Source: Dinoroseobacter sp965279125
Lineage (GTDB): Bacteria; Pseudomonadota; Alphaproteobacteria; Rhodobacterales; Rhodobacteraceae
NCBI GenBank assembly: GCA_965279125.1
Contig: CBDIHL010000041.1
Location: 1-64,000, forward strand
Length of the DNA stretch: 64,000 nt
Direction: 5' to 3'
Shown in pieces: positions 54,755-63,226 of the stretch (position 1 is its first letter; the number at the start of each line of letters is the position of its first letter). The notes beneath the pieces were generated by a model. That model had not been told where the DNA came from, made no database searches, and saw only the letters and a program-made list of their open reading frames with translations. A program made the position numbers and the translations under genes.

Positions 54755-56077
54755 CTAGTTTGCGCGCGCTTCGGTCCGATATCTTGGCAGGAAAACAGCC
54801 GTAGGCTCAGCCTGCGTGAATGACACAAGCGTTGCGCCGCCGGTCAGGGGCACCACACGGCAGGTCAGCCCGCCACCGTCGATCAGGTATCCGGTATCAG
54901 TCCACTCGCTGCGATGGGTGAGGGCGCTAACAAATTCGCGTATCTCCCCCCATAGCGGCGCGGGCTTTGCGCGGGACTGCCATACCTTGTTTGCATCAAG
55001 GATCGTTGGAGCCGTCACAGGGGCGTCATCGCCTGCTTCATCGACATTCCAAAGCGTTGCGTAGGCCTCGTTGGCCATCAATTGCGTGCCTGCGGGGGAG
55101 AACACGACAACGGCTTCGTCCATGGCATTGATGACGGATTGGCCAAGCTCCAACTCTGCACGAAAGCGACGCGTCAAAGCCATTTCGTCGGAAATATCCT
55201 CTATCAGGAATGCTAGGCCACCATCGGGATGCGGACGCGCACAGACACGGAAGACCTGACCATCTGGAAGCGACCAAACCTCGTCAAACTGCCCATTCGC
55301 GGCCTCGGTTTCGATCCAGTCGAGACGGTCACGCCACGACTTGTAGTCCTTTGGTTCAGGCAGCGCATTTCGATTGCGCAGTTGGTCGAAGAAAGCGCTG
55401 AGCGTGGGCCGAGAGGCGAGCCATTCGGCCTCTAGCCCGGTGAGGTCCATCATGGCCGGGTTGAACACTGTCAGCCGCCGATCGCGGTCAAAGATCGCAA
55501 GACCCGTGCGAATATGGGCAAAAGTCTGTGTCAGCGTTTGCATGAAGCCGCGGGTTTTTTCTTCGGCGATGATCGTTGCATCAATCGGTGTGGCGCTACA
55601 GATCAGCGAGGTGCCTGTATCACTTGCATCAAGTTGGAACCAAAGCCGCGCACCGCCTTCAACTTCAAGTGAAGCGCGCCGATGCGTGGGCGCGCCCGGC
55701 AATCCGCGCGGCAGGAAATCCGCAAACAGATCCGGCAAAGGCCAAATCTGCGCGGCATCCGGATTTAACTGTTTGACCAGCGCCATGTAGGATGCATTGG
55801 CCCAGCGCAGGGTACCATCGCTATCACGCTGCCAGATCAGCGCCGGTGTATGGGCCAGCGCGGCCCGCAATGTGGTTAATTCATCTCGGTCAAACCCGCG
55901 CACGGGCTCGGCGGTCGGCGTTGGAATGTCTGCGGTGTTGGCTTGCGGCGGTCGTGCTAACACCGGGACAGGTTGCATCCGCCCCGTCACCCAGATCAAT
56001 CCGCCGAGCGCGCAGGAGGCCGTCACAAAGGATAGGCCTGCAAGCATCAACAATGTGGACAGATCAAAATGAAACAT
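54755..56077 (-). CDS. Membrane-anchored multi-PAS protein without a kinase domain
   Basis: This 440-residue protein has one transmembrane segment (about 7-31), a proline-rich linker, then about three PAS-like domains: about 70-170, 185-300 and 310-410. NPAMMDLTGL, ALIWQRDSDGTLRWANASYM and VVVFSPAGTQLMANEAYATL show the PAS pattern. The expected histidine-kinase domains are absent: no H-box and no N, G1 or G2 boxes. It ends soon after PAS3 without a frameshifted kinase downstream. It lies 106 bases downstream of regB, so it could sense a signal and act on RegB by contact. Function is inference. Confidence 0.8.
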   Translation of the reverse strand: MFHFDLSTLLMLAGLSFVTASCALGGLIWVTGRMQPVPVLARPPQANTADIPTPTAEPVRGFDRDELTTLRAALAHTPALIWQRDSDGTLRWANASYMALVKQLNPDAAQIWPLPDLFADFLPRGLPGAPTHRRASLEVEGGARLWFQLDASDTGTSLICSATPIDATIIAEEKTRGFMQTLTQTFAHIRTGLAIFDRDRRLTVFNPAMMDLTGLEAEWLASRPTLSAFFDQLRNRNALPEPKDYKSWRDRLDWIETEAANGQFDEVWSLPDGQVFRVCARPHPDGGLAFLIEDISDEMALTRRFRAELELGQSVINAMDEAVVVFSPAGTQLMANEAYATLWNVDEAGDDAPVTAPTILDANKVWQSRAKPAPLWGEIREFVSALTHRSEWTDTGYLIDGGGLTCRVVPLTGGATLVSFTQAEPTAVFLPRYRTEARAN

Positions 56078-56183
56078 GTGACAAACTCCCGTACCCGGCG
56101 CGCAGCACGATCTGCTTCCTGGTCGGATCAGTTGTCGACATCACATGTAAAGAAAAAGTTAATTCGCCACTATTTCGTTCGGC

Positions 56184-57599
56184 TCAGAGCACGGTTCCGT
56201 CAGAAGCTGTGGCCTGTATTGGAATGTTCTCTCCCAATCCTCCGGCACCTGTATCGGGCAATTCCAAACGATCATAGGGCCAGATTGCCTCGACAATTGC
56301 CCCACACCGCACGGGCCGATCATCGGGGGACATGAACGGATCGGACCCGTTGGCGAAGGTCATTTCGGCCCCGGTGCGCTCCAACAAGGTTTTGGCGATA
56401 AAGAGGCCAAGCCCCATCCCCTCATAGCCCGGACGCTTGGTCGGTTCCGCCCCTGATTTGCGTCTGCGCACGAACGGATCGCCAATCCGCCCCATCACCT
56501 GTTGCGGAAAGCCGACCCCATCATCGATGATCCGCACAAGGATCACTTCATCGGTCCAGTGCACATCAATCCAGACATTGGCAGCAGAAAAATCGACCGC
56601 ATTCTGCACCAGATTTCGCAACCCATGGATGATCTCGGGTTGTCGCCTGATCGAGGGTTGCCGCGTATCCCCGCCCGTGCCTGGTGAAATGTCGAAATGA
56701 AGGGATTTGCCGCGCTCGGCATGGGGTTCTGCGGCTTCGCGGATCACCGCCCCCAAGGGCGCGCTGCGCAAATGCAGGTCGTCTTTGCCGGCACGCCCCA
56801 TGGATCTGAGGATATCGCGGCACCGGTCTGCCTGATCGCGGATCAGCATCGCATCTTCACGCAGGACAGGATCTTCAAGCTCTTCGGTCAATTCTGAACT
56901 GACCAGCTTGATCGTCGCAAGCGGCGTCCCAAGCTCATGCGCGGCGGCGGCCACGACACCGCCAAGATCGGTGAGTTTTTGTTCCCGCGACAAGGCCATT
57001 TGCGTGGCAAGCAGGGCCTCGTTCATCGAATGGGTCTCGCCGGTAACGCGGTATGCATAGGCCCCAAGGAACAGAACGCCGATCACAATGGCGATCCAGA
57101 ACCCGAACACGAGGATATCGGGCATTCGCAGAACGAACCCCTGCTCCATCCGCAAGGGCACATGCACCATGGCCACAAGCGTTGTCAGCACAATCGCCAC
57201 CACCCCCAGAAACACGGTTGAGCGCAGGCGCAATGTGGCCGCCGCAATGGTCACGGGCGCAAGGATCAGCAATGCAAACGGGTTGTTCAGCCCGCCTGTC
57301 AGATACAACAGGAACGCAAGTTGCGAGATGTCGAACAGAAGCGTTGCCGTCGCCTCGCCTTCGGACAGGCGCTTGTTTTCGGGGTAGATGAAGATCGCGA
57401 TGACATTGGCGATGATCGAGGCCCCGACAGCCACCGACATAAGACCCAGATTGAGCGGCAGGTTCAACGCCCAGACTGCAACAAGGATCGTCGCAACCTG
57501 ACCGAAGATCGCCATCCAGCGCAGCAGGATCAGCGTGCGCAGCCGCACCCAGCCATTGCGCTCGGGGCCGTAATTGGCAAATGGAGAGGTGTCAGACAT
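56184..57599 (-). CDS. regB: RegB/PrrB, redox-responsive sensor histidine kinase
   Basis: This 471-residue kinase has six N-terminal membrane segments, the ubiquinone-binding motif GGLNNPF at 102-108 and the phosphorylated H221 in AAHELGTPLATI. The redox-active cysteine is C260, in the segment DQADRCRDIL. The catalytic domain has N-box LVQNAVDFSA and the G-boxes DDGVGFP and GMGLGLF. It phosphorylates RegA when the quinone pool is reduced and controls respiration and, in phototrophs, photosynthesis genes. The start at 57599 is preferred over one at 57614. It is divergent from senC-regA. Confidence 0.96.
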   Translation of the reverse strand: MSDTSPFANYGPERNGWVRLRTLILLRWMAIFGQVATILVAVWALNLPLNLGLMSVAVGASIIANVIAIFIYPENKRLSEGEATATLLFDISQLAFLLYLTGGLNNPFALLILAPVTIAAATLRLRSTVFLGVVAIVLTTLVAMVHVPLRMEQGFVLRMPDILVFGFWIAIVIGVLFLGAYAYRVTGETHSMNEALLATQMALSREQKLTDLGGVVAAAAHELGTPLATIKLVSSELTEELEDPVLREDAMLIRDQADRCRDILRSMGRAGKDDLHLRSAPLGAVIREAAEPHAERGKSLHFDISPGTGGDTRQPSIRRQPEIIHGLRNLVQNAVDFSAANVWIDVHWTDEVILVRIIDDGVGFPQQVMGRIGDPFVRRRKSGAEPTKRPGYEGMGLGLFIAKTLLERTGAEMTFANGSDPFMSPDDRPVRCGAIVEAIWPYDRLELPDTGAGGLGENIPIQATASDGTVL

Positions 57600-57634
57600 G
57601 GACGTGCGTCTCACTCATTCGTGTAGGAACGGTC

Positions 57635-57649
57635 GAAGTGTCACACTTC
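57635..57649. promoter_or_regulatory. Perfect palindrome between regB and senC
   Basis: GAAGTGTCACACTTC is a 7-base inverted repeat around one central base. It lies 35 bases upstream of the regB start and 68 upstream of senC, in the only region that can hold promoters for both. It does not resemble the GC-rich RegA consensus that I know. An operator for an unidentified dimeric regulator is a reasonable guess. Confidence 0.55.
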
Positions 57650-57717
57650 TTTGTCTCGCGTAACCTTCTCTAATACGTGTCTGGTATAGCATTCCAGCTC
57701 AAGGACACGAGGACATC

Positions 57718-58338
57718 ATGCGGTTTTATGTGGCAACGGCAATTGCGCTGAGCGTCGGTTTAATCGGCGGGACTGTCTATATGGCGTTTTTCAGTGCGAA
57801 AGGCGATGACGCTTTCGCGCAATGTCGTGGCGGGGCTGTCGCGTCCGGGACCGCAAGCATCGGCGGCCCGTTCGAGCTGGTCAATGGCGATGGCATGACG
57901 GTGACGGATGCGGATGTGATCACCAAGCCGACCCTGGTTTATTTCGGCTACACGTTCTGCCCGGATGTTTGCCCGCTTGATGCCTACCGCAACGGGATTG
58001 CCGTGGATCTGCTGGCCGAAGAGGGCGTGGATGTTGGCAGCGCGTTTATCAGCGTCGATCCCGAGCGTGACACGCCCGAGGTTGTTGGGGAGTTTGCCCA
58101 AGTGATGCATCCGAACATGATCGGGCTGACGGGCAGCGCCGAACAGGTGCGCGCGGCCAGCCAAGCGTACCGCACATATTACAACCGCCAGGACAGCGAT
58201 GACGAGTTTTACCTGGTCGATCACTCTACCTTCACCTACCTTGTTTTCCCGGAGATTGGCTTTGTCGATTTCTTCCGCCGCGAAGCAACGGCCGAGCAAA
58301 TCGCCGAGCGCGTGGGGTGTTTTGTCGATGCAACCTAA
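57718..58338 (+). CDS. senC: SenC/PrrC (Sco1-family copper chaperone)
   Basis: This 206-residue membrane-anchored periplasmic protein has one N-terminal hydrophobic segment (about 5-24). The thioredoxin-like Sco domain has C81-x3-C85 (FCPDVCP) and H169 (VDHSTF) as copper ligands. It supports assembly of the CuA site of cytochrome c oxidase and, in Rhodobacter, helps send signals to RegB from cbb3 oxidase. It lies between regB (divergent) and regA, as in Rhodobacter. Confidence 0.95.
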   Translation: MRFYVATAIALSVGLIGGTVYMAFFSAKGDDAFAQCRGGAVASGTASIGGPFELVNGDGMTVTDADVITKPTLVYFGYTFCPDVCPLDAYRNGIAVDLLAEEGVDVGSAFISVDPERDTPEVVGEFAQVMHPNMIGLTGSAEQVRAASQAYRTYYNRQDSDDEFYLVDHSTFTYLVFPEIGFVDFFRREATAEQIAERVGCFVDAT

Positions 58339-58403
58339 GGGACGTTTGACCGTCTTGAATTAAACTCTTAAGACTAGGCAAGAAAATTAGTCGAGGGCTT
58401 TTT

Positions 58404-58958
58404 ATGAACGACCAACCTTTGCGCAATATCGGTGAAGACCCCTCGCTTTTGCTGGTCGATGATGACGAGCCGTTTCTGCGCCGCCTCGCCCGCGCGATGG
58501 AAAAGCGTGGCTTCGAGGTGGAGACCGCTGAATCTGTCGCCGCCGGCAAAGCCCTCGCCACCGCGCGCCCCCCCGCCTATGCCGTCGTCGATCTGCGGCT
58601 TGAGGATGGCAACGGCCTCGACGTGGTTGAAGTGCTGCGCGAACGGCGTCCAGATTCGAAGGTTGTCGTACTGACGGGATATGGTGCAATCGCCACCGCC
58701 GTGGCTGCCGTGAAGATCGGTGCCACGGATTACCTGTCCAAGCCAGCGGATGCTAATGATGTCACGGCGGCGCTGTTGGCCTCGCCTGACGAGCTGCCTC
58801 CGCCCCCGGAAAACCCGATGTCTGCGGACCGTGTGCGCTGGGAGCATATTCAACGCGTGTACGAGCTGTGTGATCGCAATGTCTCGGAGACCGCGCGCCG
58901 CCTGAACATGCACCGCCGGACTTTGCAGCGGATCTTGGCGAAGCGGTCCCCAAGATGA
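58404..58958 (+). CDS. regA: RegA/PrrA, redox response regulator
   Basis: This 184-residue response regulator has phospho-acceptor D63 (VVDLRLEDG), acidic pocket D19-D21 and K113. A four-proline hinge (LPPPPENP, about 131-138) precedes the Fis-type helix-turn-helix DRNVSETARRLNMHRRTLQR (157-176). It is nearly identical in layout to RegA of Rhodobacter. It is 65 bases downstream of senC and overlaps the following lipoprotein gene by 4 bases. Confidence 0.96.
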   Translation: MNDQPLRNIGEDPSLLLVDDDEPFLRRLARAMEKRGFEVETAESVAAGKALATARPPAYAVVDLRLEDGNGLDVVEVLRERRPDSKVVVLTGYGAIATAVAAVKIGATDYLSKPADANDVTAALLASPDELPPPPENPMSADRVRWEHIQRVYELCDRNVSETARRLNMHRRTLQRILAKRSPR

Positions 58959-59458
58959 AGCCGATTGCGGCGCTGGGCGTGGTCGCACTGGTTGCGGGCT
59001 GCGCCACGGCACCGTCGGCAACACGCAATATGCCCAGCATTCAGGTGACCGAGAGCGGGCTTGGACCGGCTGGATCACCTTTACAGATTGATTTTGGCCG
59101 GGCGCAGCAAGGTGTGTTGGACGCGGTTACCGCATTGCAAGGCGAAGGTCCGCGTGACGCTCGCCTGATGCAGGAATGTGGCGCTGGTCCGGTTTATATC
59201 GCCAGATGGGATAACGGTTTGTCGTTGAATTTCATGGACGGCAGGTTCCTTGGATGGGTCGCGCAGGCCCCGTTCAATGCCATATACCCAACAGGTGCGG
59301 TTGCGCTTGGGACGCCAGAGGCTGATTTGGCCGGAATTCCTCTGCAAGACACGTCGCTCGGCAAAGAGTTCGAAGGCGGTGGGCTGTTTCATCTGCTTGA
59401 AGAAGATCGCGCGCAGGTCACAACAGTCTGGGCTGGCCTGACCTGCTTTTTCCGTTAA
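58955..59458 (+). CDS. Small lipoprotein of unknown function, downstream of regA
   Basis: This 167-residue protein has a lipoprotein signal peptide ending LVAGC (lipidated C16). The rest contains CGAGPVYIARWDNGLSLNF and no known motif. It overlaps regA by 4 bases (ATGA), so it is translated with it. In Rhodobacter capsulatus this place next to regA is held by hvrA, which encodes an H-NS-like protein; this protein is not related to that. It ends by overlapping the convergent LysR gene by 4 bases. Confidence 0.75.
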   Translation: MKPIAALGVVALVAGCATAPSATRNMPSIQVTESGLGPAGSPLQIDFGRAQQGVLDAVTALQGEGPRDARLMQECGAGPVYIARWDNGLSLNFMDGRFLGWVAQAPFNAIYPTGAVALGTPEADLAGIPLQDTSLGKEFEGGGLFHLLEEDRAQVTTVWAGLTCFFR

Positions 59459-60318
59459 GCACTCGCCTGCGCGATCAGCCATGCCTTTAGGTGCTTTAAC
59501 CCAAGCGGCTGGCGGTCAGGGTGGGTGACAATGTGATAGGCATGGGCGGTATCCACCTCCTCGAACAGACTGACGAGGGTTCCGTTGGCGATATCCTCAC
59601 GCACCACCGGCGCGGGCATGACCGAAACGCCGAGGCCGGACATAACCAACTGCTTGACAATCGCGTCGGTCCCAAGCTGGGTCACGCGGGCAGTGTCGAG
59701 GGTCAGACCCTGCGCTTCCAGCCACAGCTTTGACTCCGGCCACCTGATCCCGGTGATCCAGTGCGCACTTTGCAGCTCGGCCAGACAACACACGGGCGTG
59801 CCGGAGGCCGCGACGACAACATGGCCCGCGCTCATGATGCAATGCACATCGACGCCCGGCCAACCGCCTTTTCCGTAGCGCAGCGCCAGATCGAAGTTGT
59901 CCCGGCGCAGATCGACGACATCGGGGGAGGGGACGATTTCCACCTCGATATCCGGGTGGGCATCCCAGAACGACGTGATCCGCTTGATCAGCCAGTTCTC
60001 GGCCAGCGCTTGCGTGGTCGAGATGCGCAGCGGGCGCTTGGCCTCCGTCTTGGTCAACTGCGCGCCCGCCTCGCCGATCATCAGGAACGCTTCGGTCAAG
60101 GTCTTGGCAAGGGGGGCGGCGGCCTCTGTGACCTGCATGGACTGACCGATGCGGGTCATAACCGTGCAGCCATAATGCGCCTCGATGCTGCGGATATGCT
60201 GGGCAATTGCCGCGTGGGTCACGTTCAACTCGCGCGCGGCGCCGGAATAGCTGCCGATACGGGCGGCAGCCTCGAACGCGCGTAAGGCTGATAGCGAGGG
60301 CAGAGTGCGCCAGTCCAT
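59455..60318 (-). CDS. LysR-family regulator, GcvA-like, in the hvrB position
   Basis: This 287-residue LysR-type regulator has an N-terminal helix-turn-helix in LPSLSALRAFEAAARIGSYS followed by GAARELNVTHAAIAQHI. A C-terminal effector domain holds RYGKGGWPGVDVHCIM. The sequence type is GcvA-like. By position between regA and ahcY it corresponds to hvrB, an activator of ahcY in Rhodobacter capsulatus, though orthology is not shown. A divergent small gene starts 102 bases away, and an inverted repeat in the gap may be its operator. Confidence 0.88.
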   Translation of the reverse strand: MDWRTLPSLSALRAFEAAARIGSYSGAARELNVTHAAIAQHIRSIEAHYGCTVMTRIGQSMQVTEAAAPLAKTLTEAFLMIGEAGAQLTKTEAKRPLRISTTQALAENWLIKRITSFWDAHPDIEVEIVPSPDVVDLRRDNFDLALRYGKGGWPGVDVHCIMSAGHVVVAASGTPVCCLAELQSAHWITGIRWPESKLWLEAQGLTLDTARVTQLGTDAIVKQLVMSGLGVSVMPAPVVREDIANGTLVSLFEEVDTAHAYHIVTHPDRQPLGLKHLKAWLIAQASA

Positions 60319-60357
60319 CAGGATGTAAGCTCAGCTAACATATGCGCAGTCTTCCTG

Positions 60358-60386
60358 ATTAGCGCAGGCGGATCAAGATCGCTAAT
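60358..60386. promoter_or_regulatory. Inverted repeat ATTAGCG-N15-CGCTAAT, candidate LysR operator
   Basis: The arms ATTAGCG (60358-60364) and CGCTAAT (60380-60386) are exact inverses. The 22-base distance between arm centres puts both on the same face of the helix. It lies between the LysR gene and the divergent 52-residue small gene, as is typical for LysR autoregulation plus control of a divergent target. A further GCTAA lies at about 60334. Confidence 0.5.
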
Positions 60387-60419
60387 TTCATCTCAGACAT
60401 TCACTCAAGGAGAGACACA

Positions 60420-60578
60420 ATGCTGAGCCTGATTTCCGATACCATCCGCAGTGCCGCCGAGCGTCGCCGTGCCGCCAATCACCAACGTGCCGTCGATGGC
60501 TGGGCCGACCGGTTTGTATCGCGGCGCCGTACCGAAGAAATGAACCGCAAGCTGTTGAACCAGCGCAACCTGTGGTGA
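60420..60578 (+). CDS. 52-residue arginine-rich small protein
   Basis: An ATG at 60420 follows AAGGAGAGACACA, an excellent ribosome-binding site. The frame runs 52 codons to TGA: it begins MLSLISDTIRSAAERRRAAN and ends LLNQRNLW. It is rich in arginine and alanine, probably helical, and has no membrane segment or signal. It could belong to the broad group of small arginine-rich proteins such as DUF1127, but I do not recognise it. It is divergent from the LysR gene and stands one base before the end of the convergent GNAT gene. Confidence 0.65.
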   Translation: MLSLISDTIRSAAERRRAANHQRAVDGWADRFVSRRRTEEMNRKLLNQRNLW

Positions 60579-61064
60579 TTAAAGATCGAACCGTTTGAGG
60601 ACCTTATCGACCACAAGGTCCTCGCCCAGATCAACGCCGGTCTTCACATGATAGGTGCGGAACCCGCGACTGTCATAGTACCGAACGCCCCCCGTATTGT
60701 CGGTGCGAATATTGGCGTTGATCCATGTAAATCCAAGCGCGCGCGCAGCCTTCTGCGTTGCCTCGAACAGGGATGATCCGATGCCGCGCTTAACCTGACC
60801 GACCTTTGCGAAGGTGGCGATATCTGCAACCTCGGGCGGCAGCTCGCTGTGAGGTGCAATCCATTGGAACCCGAGCACCTTGGTCCCATCAACAGCAACA
60901 TGCCATGCAGCGCGGGGCGCACCGGCCTGCATTTTTGTGCGCATATCGTCCGGGCTAAGCGGCGTCGTGATCGCGGTGGTCCCGCCGAGCGCGATGATCT
61001 CGTTCAAAAGCGCTGCCATCTGAACGGCATCGCTTGGTTCGGCAGGGCGGACGGTCAAGGTCAT
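60579..61064 (-). CDS. GNAT-family N-acetyltransferase
   Basis: This 161-residue acetyltransferase fold has the acetyl-CoA loop VGQVKRGIGSSLFEATQKAA and the following INANIRTDNTGGVRYYDSRG. It is similar to phosphinothricin-type acetyltransferases, but the substrate is unknown. It overlaps the HD-domain gene upstream by 4 bases and was probably transcribed with it. Confidence 0.88.
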   Translation of the reverse strand: MTLTVRPAEPSDAVQMAALLNEIIALGGTTAITTPLSPDDMRTKMQAGAPRAAWHVAVDGTKVLGFQWIAPHSELPPEVADIATFAKVGQVKRGIGSSLFEATQKAARALGFTWINANIRTDNTGGVRYYDSRGFRTYHVKTGVDLGEDLVVDKVLKRFDL

Positions 61065-61660
61065 GCAATATTCCTTAGCAATTGAGCGTGGCGCGCAGTG
61101 TAATCGGCCCGCACTTCGACAGGCGCGCGCAGCTGCGCATCGAGGCCCTTGAGGATCGCGGCGGGCGGTTTGCCGAAGAACTTCGTCGCCTCGGCTTCGG
61201 AAAATCCGGCAATGCGCGTTGCTTCCATCCAGGCGGATACTTTGTCGGCCTTCTTGATCGCCACCTTGACGGATTTCGGGATCGACGCAGGCAGCCCAAA
61301 CCGCAAATGGATCGCAGCCATCAAGCGGTCGTCCAATTCGCCATAATCCGGCCCAATCGCGGCTTTGACGGGGCTGATCATATCGCCAATCACGTATTCA
61401 GGTGCGTCATGCAAAAGCGCCGCAAGTTGCCATTTGGCCGGCGCTTTCGGCTCCATCCGCGAAAACAAAGTCTCGACCAGCAAGGAATGCTCGGCCACGG
61501 AGTACGGAAAATCCCCCTCCGTCTGCCCATTCCAGCGCGCGACAAAGGCAAGGCCATGGGCGATATCCTCGATTTCGATATCCATGGGCGTGGGATCCAG
61601 AAGATCGAGGCGACGGCCCGACAACATACGTTGCCACGCGCGCGGGGGGGCTTTGGGCAT
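61061..61660 (-). CDS. HD-domain phosphohydrolase, YfbR-like
   Basis: This 199-residue HD hydrolase has metal-binding residues H58 (SVAEHSLLVE) and H84-D85 (ALLHDAPEYVIGD). The layout matches YfbR, a 5'-deoxynucleotidase that removes phosphate from dNMPs. The substrate is not proven here. The start at 61660 (MPKAPPRAWQRM) is chosen over 61699. It is divergent from ahcY with a 130-base gap. Confidence 0.85.
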   Translation of the reverse strand: MPKAPPRAWQRMLSGRRLDLLDPTPMDIEIEDIAHGLAFVARWNGQTEGDFPYSVAEHSLLVETLFSRMEPKAPAKWQLAALLHDAPEYVIGDMISPVKAAIGPDYGELDDRLMAAIHLRFGLPASIPKSVKVAIKKADKVSAWMEATRIAGFSEAEATKFFGKPPAAILKGLDAQLRAPVEVRADYTARHAQLLRNIA

Positions 61661-61790
61661 CCTTGGTCTCCGTATCGGCGCGCTCAGTCCTAGGCGCATT
61701 CTCGCGGCACTTCAAATGCCCACATTGCGGCAGTGCAGAACACTTGATAAGAGGCGCTCAAATTCCCTGAACCGAAAGACGGACGCAGTC

Positions 61791-63176
61791 ATGACCGACT
61801 ACATTGTCAAAGATATTGCCCTAGCCGAATTTGGCCGCAAAGAGCTCGACATCGCCGAAACCGAAATGCCGGGCCTGATGTCCTTGCGCGAAGAGTTTGG
61901 CGAGAGCAAACCGCTGAAAGACGCGCGCATCGTTGGCTCGCTGCACATGACGATCCAGACCGCCGTGCTGATCGAAACGCTGGTCGAACTGGGTGCCGAT
62001 GTGCGCTGGGCCTCGTGTAACATCTATTCCACGCAGGACCATGCTGCCGCTGCGATTGCCGCTGCTGGCATCCCGGTCTTCGCGATCAAGGGTCAGTCGC
62101 TGGAAGAGCATTGGGATTACCTCGACAAATCCTTCATGTTCGAAGACGGCCCCAACATGATCCTCGACGATGGGGGCGACGCGACGCTCTACATCCTGCT
62201 GGGCGCACGTGCAGAGGCGGGCGAAGAGATCATTCCGGTGCCTGAGTCGGAAGAAGAAGCCGTCATCAAGGTCCAGATTGCCAAGCGCATGGCCGCATCC
62301 CCGGGTTGGTTCACCAAGATGCGCGACCAGATTGTTGGCGTGTCCGAGGAGACCACCACAGGCGTTCACCGCTTGTACGAGCTGCAAAAGAACGGCCAGC
62401 TTCCGTTCCCAGCGATCAACGTGAATGACAGCGTGACAAAGTCGAAGTTCGACAACAAGTACGGCTGCAAAGAATCGCTCGTCGACGGTATCCGCCGCGC
62501 GACCGACACGATGATGGCTGGCAAGACTGCCGTTGTGTGTGGCTATGGCGATGTGGGCAAAGGCTCGGCCGCGTCGCTACGTGGTGCTGGTGCGCGTGTG
62601 AAAGTGACCGAGATCGATCCGATCTGTGCGCTGCAAGCCGCCATGGACGGGTTCGAGGTTACCACGCTCGAAGATACTGTTGCCGAGGCGGATATTTTCG
62701 TCACAACCACGGGCAACAAGGACGTCATCCGCATCGAGCATATGCGCGAGATGAAGGACATGGCGATCGTCGGCAATATCGGCCACTTTGACAACGAGAT
62801 CCAGGTGGCGGCGCTGGCCAACACCAAGATGACCAACATCAAGGATCAGGTAGATATGTACGAAATGCCATCCGGCAACCGTATGATCCTTCTGTCCCAA
62901 GGCCGCCTCTTGAACCTCGGCAACGCCACAGGTCACCCATCGTTCGTGATGTCCGCGTCCTTCACCAACCAGGTCCTCGCGCAGATCGAGCTGTGGACCA
63001 AGGGCGATCAGTACGGCAACGAGGTTTACGTGCTGCCCAAGCACCTCGACGAGAAGGTGGCGCGTCTGCACCTCGCCAAGATCGGCGTAAAACTGACCGA
63101 GCTGCAGCAGGATCAGGCCGATTATATCGGTGTGACTGTTGAAGGCCCGTTCAAGCCGGAAGCGTACCGCTACTAA
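61791..63176 (+). CDS. ahcY: S-adenosylhomocysteinase
   Basis: This 461-residue NAD enzyme hydrolyses S-adenosylhomocysteine to homocysteine and adenosine, removing the product of methylation. NAD site VCGYGDVGKGSAASLRGAGA, VNDSVTKSKFDNKYG and the C-terminal KPEAYRY are hallmarks. The start MTDYIVKDIAL at 61791 fits the family. The longer frame to 61365 overlaps the HD gene on the other strand. ahcY near regBA is the arrangement of Rhodobacter. No SAH riboswitch fold was recognised upstream. A strong terminator follows. Confidence 0.97.
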   Translation: MTDYIVKDIALAEFGRKELDIAETEMPGLMSLREEFGESKPLKDARIVGSLHMTIQTAVLIETLVELGADVRWASCNIYSTQDHAAAAIAAAGIPVFAIKGQSLEEHWDYLDKSFMFEDGPNMILDDGGDATLYILLGARAEAGEEIIPVPESEEEAVIKVQIAKRMAASPGWFTKMRDQIVGVSEETTTGVHRLYELQKNGQLPFPAINVNDSVTKSKFDNKYGCKESLVDGIRRATDTMMAGKTAVVCGYGDVGKGSAASLRGAGARVKVTEIDPICALQAAMDGFEVTTLEDTVAEADIFVTTTGNKDVIRIEHMREMKDMAIVGNIGHFDNEIQVAALANTKMTNIKDQVDMYEMPSGNRMILLSQGRLLNLGNATGHPSFVMSASFTNQVLAQIELWTKGDQYGNEVYVLPKHLDEKVARLHLAKIGVKLTELQQDQADYIGVTVEGPFKPEAYRY

Positions 63177-63226
63177 AGCCCGCACCTGCGACCTTAGGGT
63201 CGTATTGTGATGTCGGTGAATTGGAT

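Noticed and set aside
61661..61790. S-adenosylhomocysteine riboswitch upstream of ahcY
   Set aside because: The gap shows no recognisable stem and pseudoknot pattern of known SAH or SAM riboswitches by eye; a covariance-model search would be needed to reopen this.
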